NCBI RefSeq assembly: GCF_965638725.1
Contig: NC_134951.1
Span: forward strand, 28,093,746-28,157,745
DNA: 64,000 nt
Direction: 5' to 3'
Source: Aptenodytes patagonicus
Lineage: Eukaryota > Chordata > Aves > Sphenisciformes > Spheniscidae
This document shows, piece by piece, positions 1 through 14,000 of this stretch. The notes under the pieces are model-generated. The model did no database searches and was not told the DNA's origin. It saw nothing but the letters and a program-made list of their open reading frames with translations. The position numbers and the translations under genes are program-made. Positions within the stretch are counted from its first letter, which is position 1, and each line of letters opens with the position of its first letter.

Positions 1-3000
1 TGTCAAGCACTTGTGCAACCTGAACCCCGAGCTCACTGAAAGCTGGGCATGTCTCTATAAAGCAATGTAGTTGGTCAGGTACTGGAAGCTGTACAGCTGC
101 ATTACCAGGTTGCTCTGCCAAGGTTACTTAGCTCTGCTGGCTGTAGTTTTTCTGTCTTGCACTACATTGTGACATGGAGAATTTCTTTCTGCCTTTCTAC
201 TCAGTTTGACGGATGTCAGACCAGCCTTGCTATAAAAGGTCATCCACACGAGTGGCATGGTATTGCAGGTTGTTCTGAGTCTCCTCTGAACAAACCACTG
301 CCCTCTCGGAAGATGGACCCCACATTTGAAACTAAATACCGTACAGTTTTCAGCATATCTAATAACATGGTGCAGCAATTTTCTGGTAATCTGATGACCC
401 GCTCCGGTGATTGCCTACATATCCGCTATCATGCTGCAGCACAAACTGCAGTAGGAGTTTAATAAGTATCACTGGGTTTCCTTACACCTTGTGCTCCTTT
501 CAGCACAGAAGGACAAGCATGTCTTTGTATTCTCTGTATTTCACTTGTCCATTTGTCCTTCAAGAAGATGAGTCCCAACAGCATTTTCTGCACAGGCTGT
601 TGGTGAACTAAAGCCTCCGGACTTGTAGCTGTGACAGCAGCGAGGGAGGGCACCATGTGATGTGGTCCTGGGCCCACAGACCTAGGGACCTTGCTGTTGG
701 CATTGACACAGAAAAGCAGAGACCAAGAACAGAAGGTACGGCACAGCAAGCGCTGAACAAACCTGAGTTGTCATTGACTGTTCTGAAACCCCAGACCTTG
801 ACACCGGTTTCCCTCTGTGTGGCCACCAGGAGCAGGAAGACAATGAATGAGGAGTGGCGGCAGACAGGGAACCTATGTGTTTGGGCAGAAACCTGCAGGG
901 ACACCCACAGCCTGTGTTCAGCAGGAACTCCTGCTGGCTATGTGGTGGTATTTATACATCATGACCTTACAGAAACAACATACCTGTGGTGCTACACAGC
1001 AAAGCACTGAGATCAAAATAATTTTACCGCTGCTTACTGAATTACCTTTCTTCTAGCTGCATTTTAGCTAGTTGCTTCTTTGGGGATAGTCTTAATTTTG
1101 TGGCAAAAATGCCTTTTTTGTTGTTGTTGATACACAAATGAAAATTGCTTTTAACACCCCCCCTTCCCGAATAACTTCAAGGCAGCGCTAAGCAGAAGTT
1201 CTTGCAAAATGAGAAAGACAGAGAAAGTCAGGATGTTCTTGTCTATTCTTTCCACAGTAAGTGCATGACTCCAATTCACCTTGACAAAGGAGGCAAATTG
1301 ATCTGGAAAGCTCCATATGAGGAATTACACCTTCAGGAGTGCTGCTAAAATAGTAGTGTCCTAGTGCCTCTAACTGGCAGCAGTTTTCATTCCGTCTTTG
1401 AAAGCACGCTGACTACACCCTGGTCAGACACAAATTCCCACTACCCCTTCCTCACCGGGTGAGCCCTCTCTCCTTTCCACATGGATTGGCTACGGTTTAG
1501 TCCTCTGGCTTTGCAAGTGATGATTTCCATTCTGAGCTGCTGTTCGCCCACTTCATTTTGCTGATCCTCCTCTTCATTTAAAATGTAACACACTTTAAAT
1601 ATCTAAGTTTTAAATAGGTACTAGCAAGATATGCTCTTATAAATTCTCTTGCACATAAAGATGGTGTCTTCTAATCTTGCTGCTACTGTGCATATTTGGG
1701 GCACACAAGATTTCTAATATATATTATCCCTTGAGGCAGTCAAATCACTGAAAAGAATCTCTAGAAGTTTTTGTACAGAAAAACAAAGGAAAGCAACATC
1801 AAGAAAAGGGGCAATACTGTCTACTGGCATTAAGACCTGGTCCTGAAACTTTTCTGAGGGACATGTGGAAAGTGCTGATTGAGATTGGGTATCAGGCCTT
1901 TAGCAAGTAACCATCCCAGAGGTGGAGACTGCTGCTGTCAGGCAACAGCTGATGAGCTCACTGAGGCTTTTGTTTTAAGCCATAAAACTCACTTATTTGT
2001 ATATTAAGGACTTGTTCAAAGGGACTTTTCAGCCATAACTATAGCAGCCACTATAATAATTACAGTTTCCATGTAAGTGGAAATGTCGACATAAGGAACA
2101 TCGTGTTTCTGCCCCCACGCCCTGTCATGTTTCTGCGTGCACCCCTGCCCCACCCCGCCCCCCAAGTTGTCTTTCTGCCCCTCCACGGCCTCTTTCCATG
2201 GCCCTCATCATGTTTCTCTTTCTGAACATGCCGCCCATAGGCCCCATCGTATCCCAGGACACCTACAGAGAGGTAACGTAAATCATTACTGGTCACCCTC
2301 TTAGCTGATCCCGTCTGCCCTCCATCACACAGAGGTCATTGCCTGTGCCGGCCCTGTGGAGCCTGCAGCTCTGCGGTGCTCAGCTGCTCTGGTTGTCTCA
2401 TCCTGCGTGAAACAGGAAAGGGAACAAATGGGATCTGGAACATGAAAAGGGACAAGTATACCTCTTTTTTTTTTTTTAAACAGATGAACTGCCACAGCTG
2501 TGAGCCCAACTTAAAGACAAGAGAAAATGTTGATCAACCAGGGTGATGAACACAAGATCCAAGGTATTTCTGCTTCCCAAGAGGAGAAGCGCCGTTTCCT
2601 TTGGCAGGGAAGGCGGCACCTGCTGTTACGGACTGTTCTTGTGAAAGCGGCGAGCATGATCTACTGCTGCTATACTGGGCAATATAAAGAATTCATGGGA
2701 TCAATCACTGGGATGATTTCTGTGTTGGGGTGCCAGGAGCGATGCCGAGATGCTCCCTGACATCTCTGACATTAAAGTGACATGCGCTGGATGAAAATGA
2801 ACCCAACCTGAACTGAATAAAGCCCTCTGGCTCCAGGAAGCTGGAGGCGGCCGTGACCCTGAGCCATCCAGGACCCAATTCTGGGACTGCCCAAAATTGA
2901 GCTGTAATTGCATCCCCCTGGGGACGTCCAACATTGCTGAAGGAGAAGCATTAAGCCTGGAAACACATCACCAGCCTAGCTGCGGCTCATACCGAGCTGA

Positions 3001-3449
3001 CACTGCTACCACATGGCCCCAGACAACAGCATGAATCTCCACCCAAGCAGAACTGTCACACTGCGCAGGAGCACCAGCAGCTGCCATGAGTGGGCAGGGA
3101 CACGAACCCAAGCTGTTCGCTTCAGGCCCAGGACCCGTAATGGAACCTCCTGCAACCACGCCACAGCACCCTCACCTTCACACCCAACCACCCGTGTGTT
3201 TCCAACTGCATTGTTAATAGCACCAACGGATCCGCAGCATGATGTGTGCCCCACCGCACGCTTTTGTGCCAGTGTTATTACCACGGACAATTACCTGTGG
3301 GACCAAGAAAAAGCACTGGGAGGTCCAGGCAACCGATGGACCGATGACGTCCCCAGCAGCAGGTTTGAGGAGCCGGCGTTTCCAACAGCACCGGCACCTC
3401 CTCGGGCAAAGCCTGGCACCTTGATGGCGACAGGCAGAGACACAGCATC
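1..3449. other. Intergenic, no gene recognised
   Basis: Unique-looking sequence. A canonical AATAAA at 2816-2821 follows a pyrimidine tract and AG (2481-2483), but no coding frame is supported. A tRNA-like word (ggttcgtgtcc on the minus strand, near 3102-3112) may be a decayed SINE. Confidence 0.6.
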
Positions 3450-4350
3450 CCCCAGCCTCGTTGGCCACCTGATTTCCAGCAAGTGAGAGAAACCCAGCCA
3501 GGAGTGGGCACCGGGCCTCAGCCAGAGCCCAAGACCAGGGGCCGCCCTGTCACAGCTGCTGACCCCCACAGGTGTGAGTCGCCTGTCCCAGCGGGGTTCA
3601 TGGTACTAGCCTGGGAGAGCCGCCGGGAGGCGCCAGGGCCCACGTCCTCGTCACCACACGCGTGGCTCCTCTGGCCCCGGGGCTCGCGTCAGGGGGCTGT
3701 AACGCGTGGGAAACAGTCGATGACTCGGCGCCGGGGCAGAATCAGCTCCCCGGGAACGCCCCTGCCCGCGGATACCGTGTGTGCGACCCCCGTGCGGGGC
3801 GGGGGGAAAGGAAGGCAGGCAGCAGCCGGATGGAACCATCGGCGGGACCGGGGCAACCACTGCCCCGGGGCTCCGCACTCGTACCCAGCTCGGGACGGGA
3901 CGGGACAGGACCGGACACACCCAGGAAGCCCCGGAACGGCTTCCAGCGGCCGGGCGGAGAACAGCACTCGGCCCCAGCACCGAGCAGCAGAGCGGGCACC
4001 ACCGGTAGCCCTCAGGAGCGGGACCGGCTCGGCTCGAGACGTCAAAGCGAAAATGGACGAGGAGCGCCCGGCACAAGGAAAGCCCGCCGGCACCGCCGAA
4101 CGAGCAACAGAGGCACTGCCTCCCCCCGGGCGGCGCTTAAATAGGGGCGGGGGGGTGGGGCCAGGGCTGGGGCGTGGCCAGCACGGGGCGGGGCCGGGCC
4201 CCTGAGGGGGCGGGGCGGTGGAGGGGCGCCTGCGCGGGCGCAGGAGAGCGGCGGCGGCGGCCGGTCCGGGGTTTTTGCGGGGGTGTGGTTTTTTGGGTGG
4301 GCGGGGGTGCGGGGTTTTTGGGGGGGGAGGGGGTGTGGTTTAAAAAAAAA
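3450..4350. promoter_or_regulatory. Orphan CpG island, candidate bidirectional promoter
   Basis: CpG-dense DNA with GC boxes (4144-4218) next to a TATA-like TTAAATAG at 4137-4144, which also reads CTATTTAA on the other strand. GC boxes right of the box would suit leftward transcription starting near 4105. A rightward start near 4170 is equally possible, with the candidate exon at 4425-4500. Several frames are open only because of base composition. An ATG at 4052 has a good Kozak context (aaaATGg). No known protein was recognised. By vertebrate synteny the next gene on this side would be GCM1 or FBXO9, but no exon of either is visible. Confidence 0.7.
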
Positions 4351-4424
4351 AAAAGTGCAATGTTGGCTGGCGGCAGCCTGGAGAGCCCTTTTGCTGCCTG
4401 ACCTCTCCTTTTCTTCTCTTTCAG

Positions 4425-4500
4425 TCCTCTGTCATTTGGATCATTTCAGAAGAGCGGTTAACTTCCTTGGCTGTGGAAATGTGCTGGTGATACCGGGAAG
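4425..4500 (+). other. Candidate noncoding exon beside the orphan CpG island
   Basis: 76 nt between a strong pyrimidine tract with cag (ctctttcag, ending 4424) and a donor aag|gtaaat at 4501. It lies 0.2-0.3 kb from the CpG island, on the plus strand. One frame is open but short and lacks an ATG. It could be the second exon of a lncRNA or a 5' UTR exon. Predicted from splice signals only. Confidence 0.35.
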
Positions 4501-7500
4501 GTAAATGCTTGAACCAGTAGTGAATAACGTGGTTACAAGCAGTTTCTGAAGGAAGAACAACAATAATAGGAAGCAAGTAGCACGTTGCCAAAAAACTCGT
4601 GTGTGTCAAACACATCAAAGTCTTAATTGTCAAATGTTTGGCAATATGTTCCAAATGTTTACCAGAAGGTAAACATAAATTTTCAGGAAATTCAGGGTTG
4701 TGTGTGGCAAAACATGTCCCTCTGTTTACGTGTCCGGCTTACATAAACAGCATCGGTCAATAGCATCTCCAGTGGCAGGGCTGTCATTCCCTACTCTCAA
4801 TATTGCCACAGTAGTGCTGCGACATTCAGACCTAACAGGTGGGTTTAGGGATGGAAGGAGAACACCTGTTTTCTGTAAGGGCTATCAACGCTGACCCTTT
4901 TCTCTGTCTGCTACTTTCCTGTGCATGCAATGAAGCTGTTTTATTTTTCTCCCTTGTTCCTGGTCTAAATATTTCTAAAGCTGTTGCTGCTGTGGGTTTG
5001 CAATTTGTGTTACTACGTTTTTGTGGAGCTCTAGTTATGGATCACTTCTACTGTGGCGAAGTGTCAAGATACGGTTTTCAGTTTAAAGCTTCAGAAACTA
5101 CATTCACTGAAATCAGTGTAGGTGAAACTGATTTTGCGCGTGGGTCCAGGGATGCAGGGGTGCTCAGTGACTCATCAAAACGGCAAGGTGTGTGTTGGGT
5201 TGTGCTCTGGGACTGAGAGTGTTACATATTTTTGCTGTTGGAAGATGGAATAGAGCATGTGCCTGTTAAATCAAAAACAGTCAAAAGCTGGGAGGGACCC
5301 TAAGCAGGTTTGGTGGCACAACTGCAGTTTTGAAAGATCTTGACCGTTTGGAGAAGCGGCCTGAAAAAAATAATTCCTTTTTTGCAAGGAGGCAGTTCCC
5401 AGGGACAGATGGGTTGCTGTACTCTTTAACAAAAATATTCTACTTGGGATGTATAGGGTGAGGAAATCTTGGCTATACGTAGGCTTGAGAATATGTAGGT
5501 ATCTGTGTCTGTCACCTGCATGTATCTATGAAAGTGGTTCTAGTGAAACTAAAGCTGCCAATGAGTCAAAATAAGGCATGGTTGTCTAAAAAATGCAAAA
5601 GCTGTAGTGGCTTGTATCAACAACTGTACCAAAGATGACGCAAAATACTTTTTCCTCCACTCAGTTGTAGTCTTCATGAACCTTCACAAAAAAAAAAGGA
5701 AGCTTTAGATTCCTACCCAGCTTTATGCTAAAGGGTTTTTTCCTCTCTCAGCAGAATGTCAACTGCCAGCATTTCACTGCGGTTGCCCTTTCTTCTGCCA
5801 TGAAAGTATAAAACAGATGGAAAGGATCCATAGTGGTCTGCAAGTACAAGGTACGTCTACGATATGTCTGCGTTTTTCCTAAGGTACTTGTAGTATGGAC
5901 TTTGAAGTTAACATTAAGAATGTGCCAACTCTCCTTCTGTAGTTTTTCTATGAAATATTTTAGCACAAATACTAAAAATAAAAAAAGGTCTGTCTGGAGC
6001 ATGTTGCGCCTATGCAAAGCTTACTTTCCTCCGTTTATTTTCTCTTCCTGAAAGCACAATCTGCTGTTTCTGTGCGCTTGCTATTAAATGATACTGTGAA
6101 AATAATTTTGTACTAAAAGAGGAAAGAAACTGTTCGTAAGAGAGCAGATGTTCAGAAGAAACAGACTTTGTTTTCATGATAAAAGCTTTGTGCTTTTTCA
6201 GTCAATGTTTTTAAAATGTCTTATAGTAGTACTCGAAAACCTTACTGAGATACGAGTGTCTGTACTAAAAGCAATCAAGGTCAAAGAAGAGACATGGACA
6301 AAACGGGACAAATCAGTGTCGCTTCTGCGTGTTTTCCCAGGCTTTCCCAAGAAGCATTAGCAGCCTTGTAACTAGTGACAGTGAGTCCTAGAGATGTGTT
6401 TTTGCTTAGTTATTGCTTCAATAATGTCCTTTTTCCTTAACCTACAGTGTATAATTTTTTACTTCAGTTGGAAAGAGATTTTCCAGAATGCAAATCTTTC
6501 TCATTCAAAGAAGTTGCATTTTATGAACTTCCCATCAGAGCGGATCTTCAGAGATCATGTACTTGGCAGTAGAAGTCATCAGCAACAAGACTTTTCACTC
6601 TCTTTAAAAAAAAAAAAAAAAAGAAAACCAGTCAATTTCCTTCCAAAGACCTATGCACAGAACGTCTTCCAAAAGTTGATGCCATCGCTGGTCTTTGGTT
6701 CTCAGTTGTAACAGTCGAGATATCATAAAAACATGCTCCTCTGCATGCTTCAGTACAGCCAAAAGCATTAGCAAATCTGCCAGTCCTTTTTGGTAGCCTT
6801 ATGTATTGCAGCACTGGGGATTTTATTCTCCCCCCCAAAAAAGTAAAACCATATGGAGGATCTCTTATCTCACTGGTTTTTCTATCATAAATGAAACTTT
6901 AAAAAAAAAAGTTAAAATTGTATAATTTACAAATTGGCTTGCATTGTTTAAACTGTAAATGTTGTAGTGGATCTAATAAATAGTCACATAAGAGTGAAAA
7001 AAAAGCAGAAACGTTAAACTACTTGGAATGCAAAGTTTAGGTGGTTACTGATTCAGGGAAGGCTGCCTCTTTCATTCAGCAGACTCTTCAAAAGGAAAAA
7101 AAAATGTTGACGGAGTCATCTCGTTCAGAACAAACATCTTCTTAGGGAAAATAATCAAATGGCTGGATTTGGCATAAATATCTACTGTTAAGATCATACC
7201 TACCGTGTTACACAACACAGAGGAAAAACAGAGGACAAGAAGAGAAAGGGCTTCGTGCAGGTGCAGGATGCACAATTTGCCCTTACACATTGCTCTGGTC
7301 CACCTTCTGTCGCTGTCTTTGACAACCTACAGAGAGAGTTCACAAGGTAAAATGACTTCCGACCACCTTCGAACCCTCACTTGGCTAAACAGGCCCGATA
7401 AGTACCTCCAGTTAAAATGCTGTGGGGCAGTCAGCTGCCGGTTTCAGTTTTCTTGCTTCCCTTTCTTCCTTGATACTGGCTCTTCATTAGTATGCAAACC

Positions 7501-10384
7501 AGAGCTTTGCCGTAATGTACAGACAGCAGAAGACTTGGCCTGACTTTCAGGATCTTGAGAAATCAGCAGTTTTCACAGAGGTGGCACGGAGAGCCCCACA
7601 GTGCTGCAGATGCTCCAGCATAACTTCAGGAATCACCATGTCACCTGAGCCGTGCAAAGGGCAAACTCCCATTTGAATCAGGTGGGAACTGGAAGCAGCA
7701 ATTCCTAAGCACAGGTTTGAAAGGGATGTTTATAAGGTGCTCAGGTTGTTCTGGGGGCAGACACTACCTGCTTGTTGTGGGTATTACTAGCTCCCGTTTC
7801 ATGTGATGTGCCTTCATATTTAGCACAGCTACATGAAATTTTAAAAATGTTCCAGAATTGTAAAAGTTGGGAGTAACAAACTTTGAAAGTCACCTAAACC
7901 CACTGCTTGGCTGAATTGCTTCTTTCTGCCCCAAGCTGTATGCAGTTTGTGCCCAAATACCCAATGTTCTTCCAGTTTTGCCTTAGGGTGGATTTTTTTT
8001 TTTAGGGGAAAGTGCTCTGTGGTGACCTTAATAAATAAGAAATGGATCCCTATGTTACAAAAGATCTCAAAAATTACATTGGAAAGTAAACACTACACAG
8101 CTAAAATATGCTTTATACTTTTCAGTGGTAACTGAGTACCAAACCTAAAATGATTTGAAAATCTCAAGAACAACTTGCCAACTATTTGCAGAGCTGAAAT
8201 GAGCTGTGCATGCTGAGATCGTTAACAAGACCAAGAAAAGATGTATTCAGTGCAGTTTCTCATCTATTAGATTACTTTGCCTCTCCAGCAGTCTCCAGAG
8301 AGAGCCTCTGGCTGCTTCTTAAGGTCACTGAATCATTTCACCGCAATAAATGATCTCGCTAGCTGGAAATGTTGGAGAGGCTTCCCGCACCTCAGCGTTG
8401 ATGTATCAGTGAGTCACTTTAATCCCTGCACTCACGGGTAAGAATGCACCGCACCCAACCTGCCCGCTGCCCCATCCATTTTGTTTTCTTTGTCCTCCTT
8501 TATGTTCTTTTACTTTCCTAACAGCATTAAACCGATAGGGATCTGTGTATTTTACAGTCTGTGGACAGAATGAGAATAGAGACCAAAAAAAAAAGAAAAG
8601 CAAAACCCCACCAAGCATGATTCAGCCTCCCTGCTCTTGGGAGTGCTTTGGCTTTGCCACTTGGAGGCAATTACAGGAAGGAGTCAGCAGTGTTCCCGCA
8701 GGGCCCTGACAGAGCAGGAGGACAAAGTGTCCTGGGGCAGGAACAAAGCTGTCTTCCGCACCACTTGAAGCTTGGAGACAGCAAGTATTGACAGTCAGGA
8801 CGTTGCAAGGCGTGCCAGTTTAAGAGTAGATGACATGCATGGTTTGGCACACCATGTTATCAGTAACAGAAGGAATAGTAGGTCCCATCAGCCACGACGC
8901 TGTCATGAAGGGCAGCAGCATCTCCAAGCTGCGATCCAGCAGAGCATGGACGAAGACGACCAATGTATCTTTGCTAAATGCCCTTATTTCCCTCGATAGG
9001 AGATAGCAGGCTGTTCCCTTGGTGAAAAAAATTCCAAAAACATCACCTGCAAGCTCTTGGTAACATTTTCTCTCCTTACCCCCAAGTGTGCAAGACATTT
9101 CTCTTCCAGCTTTGTTTTCTATTTCATCTTTATAACTTGCCTTTCTTTAAAGCTCAGTTCCCTATTTGACTGAATCCTTGTAGAAGATAGGTGCAAGTAA
9201 GCAGCACTCCATTACTAATAGGGTAGTTCAGTAGCGCTGGTTACAAACCAGGCTATTGTCGCTTTTTTCTGCTATGCATTATAGCGCAGGTGAGCTTTGA
9301 TGTGGTCTTTGGGAGGCAAAGTGGCTTTGAATGGGGAAGTGTTTCCTTACTTGTAGGAAGCAGAGTGCAGAATAAAGAATCAAAGGAGCAAACGGACTAA
9401 GTACAACCTGAATCTTTGGTAAAATGTTAAGGTAGCTGAACAGAGACAGGATGAAGAGTAAAGGACTTAGGAAGTGAGGGTGATTTTTTTCTAACAACAG
9501 GTATTAACAAATATGGTACATATAACATCTCAAAATGAATATAGGGCTGCTTGTCCAAGAAGTTGAGTTTTATTTATTTGTTTACTTACTGTTTAATAAG
9601 ACAGAAGAAAACCAAGTTAATTTGGCAACGACTGCAAGAAATGTGGAAGGCTGAGTGGTGGAGCCTGACATAAACAAAAGACATAAACAAAACACTTGAA
9701 ACAGATGGGCGCAAAGCATGAGCTATGACCATTACATTTTCTTGATAGCATCTTTCCTGAGCTCCAGAAAAAAGGTAAAAGCTATGCTGTGTCCGGTGGG
9801 GAAGATCCAGGGTAGAAACCCCCAAAACTACGGAACACCCACTTAGGCTAGTAAAAATCAAGCTAATAATACCTAATCAATCAGGTATTTTGAAAATTGT
9901 AATGTAGCCCTCCTGAACTGTACTCAGCTGAAACATTCAGGAAGAGAAGGCCTAGCTCTGGAGGAGGGTTGGTGGTCCTGGAGCAGGACAGCCCATGAAG
10001 CGTTAACTCCAGAGGAAAGGGAAGCAGCCAGCCTTTGTGTTTTAGCGCTGCTCAGCTGGGGTAGTGGGGGGAGGACGAGGACAAGGTTGTGCTATTTGTC
10101 CTATTATTGCAAAGCTCTTTTTTAAAAGTTCAGGTTTCAAACTGTTTGCTTTAGGGTGACATTTACTTCCTTCTCTTAGTCACTCTTAGAGGTCATCTAT
10201 GCAAAGAAGTTCGTATGCTACAAACTTGTCACTGGCTTTTCACTGCAGCAACTCCTGTGCAGGCATGCTTGGCTTGGGCTGAGTCCAAGGTACTTCACTT
10301 TTTTTGAGGAGCGAAGCTATCGCAGTTGCTTCCCCCTGTGAACAAGATCTCAGATGTCTGTCTCCTTTCGCTCTCTGCACTGCC
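4501..10384. other. Intergenic, AT-rich, no gene recognised
   Basis: Only short A runs (6606-6622, 6901-6910, 8586-8596) and the doubtful CR1 remnant at 7845-7985 were seen. All open frames are under about 125 codons and resemble nothing known to me. Confidence 0.6.
7845..7985 (-). repeat. Possible ancient CR1 3' fragment
   Basis: The order gaattgtaaaagttggg, then ttgaaagtcacctaaaccca, resembles a decayed complement of the CR1 tail ('agttggaagggacc...gtcatctagtccaaccc'). The match is weak and nothing further in supports it. Confidence 0.3.
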
Positions 10385-10770
10385 ACAATCACAGAATAAT
10401 TTGCGTTAGAGGGGCCCTCTGGAGATCACCCAGCTCAAAGCAAGGCTAACTTCAAAGTTACAGCAGGCTGCTCAGGGCCCAACCAGTTGAAATTTGAACA
10501 TCTCCAAGGATGGAGATCCCACAGCCTCTCTGGGAAGCCTGTGCCAGTCTTTGACTGCTCTCACTGTGAAGGATTTTTTCCTTGTATTTAATCTGAATTT
10601 CCCTTGCTGCAACTTATGCCTTTGTCCTTTCATTGTACGTCTTGATATTCTGCTGTGCCCCTCCAAGAAGAGCCCACTCTTCCTCCTTTGTATCACCCTC
10701 CAGGCAGCTGAGGACAGCGGTGAGGTGTCCCCCCCCTTTACTCTGCAGCTCCCTGAATCTCGATGCTCTC
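10385..10770 (-). mobile_element. CR1 LINE fragment, 3' end (older copy)
   Basis: The left edge resembles the CR1 3' tail (atcacagaataatttg...) and is followed by the complement of the CR1 C-terminal coding region. On the minus strand, KSFTVRAVKDWHRLPREAVG and SLEMFK match the CR1 'KHWNRLPREVV...SLEVFK' signature. It is more diverged than the intron 1 copy, and similarity fades after about 10.77 kb. Confidence 0.85.
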
Positions 10771-10948
10771 CGGTAGACAGAGGACCTGGAAACACAGATG
10801 CTTTCTCAATAGGCATCCTCGAAAAGTGAGGACAATTGAAAGACTTCAGCCATCTTAAGTACAGACAAACCACTTTAAAATATCTCAAGTTGCCTAAAAG
10901 TCCGGTGGAGTCAGGGAAAAAGGTCACCCCCACCGAACATTAGTGGGG

Positions 10949-11065
10949 ATCCTCCAAAAGGCAGGTCTGGTTAAAGCCAGGACTGATGTCAGCCTTGCTG
11001 GCTGAGAAGGAGAAGCCGAGGAGGTGGTTGTGAGACCCAGTAAATAGGGCAAGCATCAGGCAACC
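10949..11065 (-). repeat. Unidentified 117-bp repeat, left arm of an inverted pair
   Basis: Nearly identical (about 7 differences in 117 by eye) to the reverse complement of 14228-14344. It starts about 0.2 kb beyond the CR1 fragment. On the minus strand it is open for 39 codons. The arms stop matching sharply on both sides, and I do not recognise the family. Confidence 0.85.
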
Positions 11066-14000
11066 TCACTCAATTAGAAGTTAAACATGGGATGCTGCCT
11101 TTACTTGTTCAGTTCTTGCACTGCTAAAGGCCCAGGTAGGATTTGATCTGGGATCTTCAGTTTCAAAGGACAAAAGAGTCAAGTCAGCGTGTCCTCTAAG
11201 TTTGCATCTTGCAGACCTCTTCATTTCCCCACCAGATTACATTATTTTTAGAATGTGTTCAGTCTCCTTATGACCTGGTTTCTTCACATTATACCATGAA
11301 TGATTAACGTGTAACCTTTCCCTCAGGAGGAACCTGCATCTCAACAGCCAGCAAAGTTATTACAGTTCTGCAACTGAAGCGTACTTTTGGTCCAATCATC
11401 AAATATATTTGTTACCATTATTTTGAGAGAAAGCTGCTGCACTGAAGCGATTACCTTTCAGCAGCTGGTGGGACAAGGCTTGCCTTACAGGTGGCTGCTT
11501 TAGTATGGCAAACATCAAGCAGGCTCCCAGGCACCTAAGACTGCATATCCTCTTTCAATTTATGTTTTAGTACATAGGAGAGTATTTTTGTGTTGTGTTT
11601 CTCCATAGATCACTTTGACAGAAATGGAGACGTGCATTTTTTCCATGGGGAAGAAACCCATGATATTTTCAACAAAATAACTGAAAAATACCAGCTAAAA
11701 TAAATACCAAGGAAATGTTGTCTTAGGACCTCAGTGGCACCTGGTGTTCAGGTAATGGACATGGTATTCCCTGGGGGGAGGGTTGCCAGGCACTTGCCAG
11801 ACCACTGCAGTGAGTGCATCTGAAGGGACAGTATTTTGATGCAGGAGCATCACAGAGGGGAGAGAATGAACTCGCTCCCAGCCGCTGGCCATCCTTGCTC
11901 CCCCAGGGGTGCTCCGGCAGAGCACAGCGCTGAGGATGGGCCCAGGGATGTCGGTGGGACCGAGGAGAGGAAGGAGACTAGTAACTATTTTCCTTCCTCT
12001 TCCATTTCCCCCATACTTCACTGTATTTCAGTTTTCCCCCAGGATGGGTCTCAGCTTGTGCTGAGCTCCCGTTGCCCAGGACAGAGGCCGGGTGCCAGGA
12101 GAGAGGTGTTCCCACAGCTAGCCAAACTGCTCCATCCGAAAGGTGTTAAGGGTTAACATGACCACCAAGAGTTGCGGCACTTGTTTCAACATCATTATTG
12201 GGATGCTATTCATGCTACTCTGAATGTCAACCTATTTCTCCCTCTACAGATATTTTAAATGATCCTACTCAGCAAGAGCCATCAAGACTGGAGACAAGAG
12301 TTACAAGATGCAGAAGAGCTTTCAGTAAGCAAAACATTACCAGGTAGCCTACTCCAGAAGGTGCCACTAGCAAACAGCAACATCAGTATATGTGGTTGAA
12401 GTCCACCACCAGGTTTCCGTACAGACAAGAGGAAGAGAGGCAGCATGATTGCCAGCTGACCTGGTAATCATTTGACCCAGGCTAACAGCCCGAGAAGCAA
12501 AACTGTGCCTAGACAGTCAATGCGGCCATTTGACATAAGGCCAAAGGAAGAAGGGAGTAAAGACAGAGAACGTGTGTCTTAGTGCTGCTCGAAGGAAACC
12601 TACCCTTGCATCAAGCCTGAGCTGCAGTTGCTCTGCAGAGAGCAGAGATGGTTTTGAATCTTCATTAAGCACCTAATGCTGAGACAGACAGTAAATGCAG
12701 CCGATCAGAATACTGACCTGGTGTCGTGTTCGCATCTATGCAGAATCTCCTTTGCCTTGCTGAAAATGAGAGCAATTCAGTTCATATTCTCCAGTTTCTC
12801 TTCCTGTCCCTCTTCCCAAAACTGCCACCAGGGCATCCTTCTTTCTTGCCCACTAGAGTCTCTCTCCTCATTAGCTTTTTCTTCTGGCAGTTTATGTGTC
12901 TTCTGCGTCCTCTGAATGTTTTCCACTGAACCGTATTCCCTCATTTTTTTCCTAAAGAGCTTCCTGCTTTGCTCAACAGAAGGGGCCAATGGTGGTCTTT
13001 CCCCAGTGCTCCAGCTGTGATCTCTAGTCAACTGCAGGACCTTGATTATCATTAATTCTAATTAACATAGCCATATCCCTCCATCCCTCACTCACCACGC
13101 TGTTTTAGAAGCTCACTCTTTCTATACTCCCAGAATGTACATTTCCACATTTGCCCACAGGTGAGTCAGTCTGATCCGCTCAACTCTGAGGTGTCAGAGC
13201 AGGGAGGGTGTTCTGTTCTGTAACACAGAGGAGCTGCTGTCCTAGCACCACCCTTCCTTGTCCTCTTCCAAGGCCAGACATTCTGGGTTTTGCTCATCCA
13301 ACTTTATCTAGTATAAAGCACGATAAATACTGAATGCTATTAAATAAGTACCAGCCATTTGTATGTGCTGGACAGCTGGTGCTGTATTATGTTAATAACC
13401 ATTACAGGTTAAGCTTTAATGTAAAAATACATTTGATTTGAGATTTGGGCTGAGTTTAATGAGTTTGTTCTTTTTTTCTTCCCTGCTTAAACGCATTCAT
13501 TCACCTCTACCTATAAAATGCTCTGAAATAGTCCTGGGTATCAGGATACACAGATCTGCATTCTGATCATTTTAATCAAAACAGCTCCTGTTCTTCCCTG
13601 AAAGCCAGCGCTCCCAAGGTTATTTGTGTAATCAAGGTCAGATGCATCATAAAAGCCATTACGTAGGATACGCTTGCTTTTAATCTCCTCTTCCTTTATG
13701 ACCCCTGTTTCCACACTGGGAGAAGCTCTTGATTACAGAGTCTTTGCAGCGGTGAAATAAAGGGCAACATGCGATTTTATTCTTGTCTCTGTTAGGCAAA
13801 ATTAATTGTACTCTGATCATCTGTACCAATAGGAACTACTGCGCGGATGTTTTCAATATAGGACAGGAGCTCTGTTTACCTAATACTTACCTTTCTGTCC
13901 AGTCCTCCTCTTTTAAAAAGGGGCTAAACATGGTCTTTGAAGAAGATACTACAGTGCAATTGCAAGGAAAAGCTCTCTGGCTGTGAAATCTGTATCACAA

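Noticed and set aside
2484..2840. Possible terminal exon with poly(A) signal on the plus strand
   Set aside because: A T-run/AG acceptor and AATAAA at 2816 are present, but no upstream exon, coding frame or known transcript supports it. Such pairs arise by chance in DNA of this composition.
3085..3125. tRNA gene or SINE suggested by a box-B-like word on the minus strand
   Set aside because: No matching A box, acceptor stem or anticodon arm. At most a decayed MIR-type trace.
3483..4205. Plus-strand 240-codon frame in the orphan CpG island
   Set aside because: Several overlapping frames on both strands are open here, so composition explains it. No domain was recognised, and it spans the likely promoter elements.
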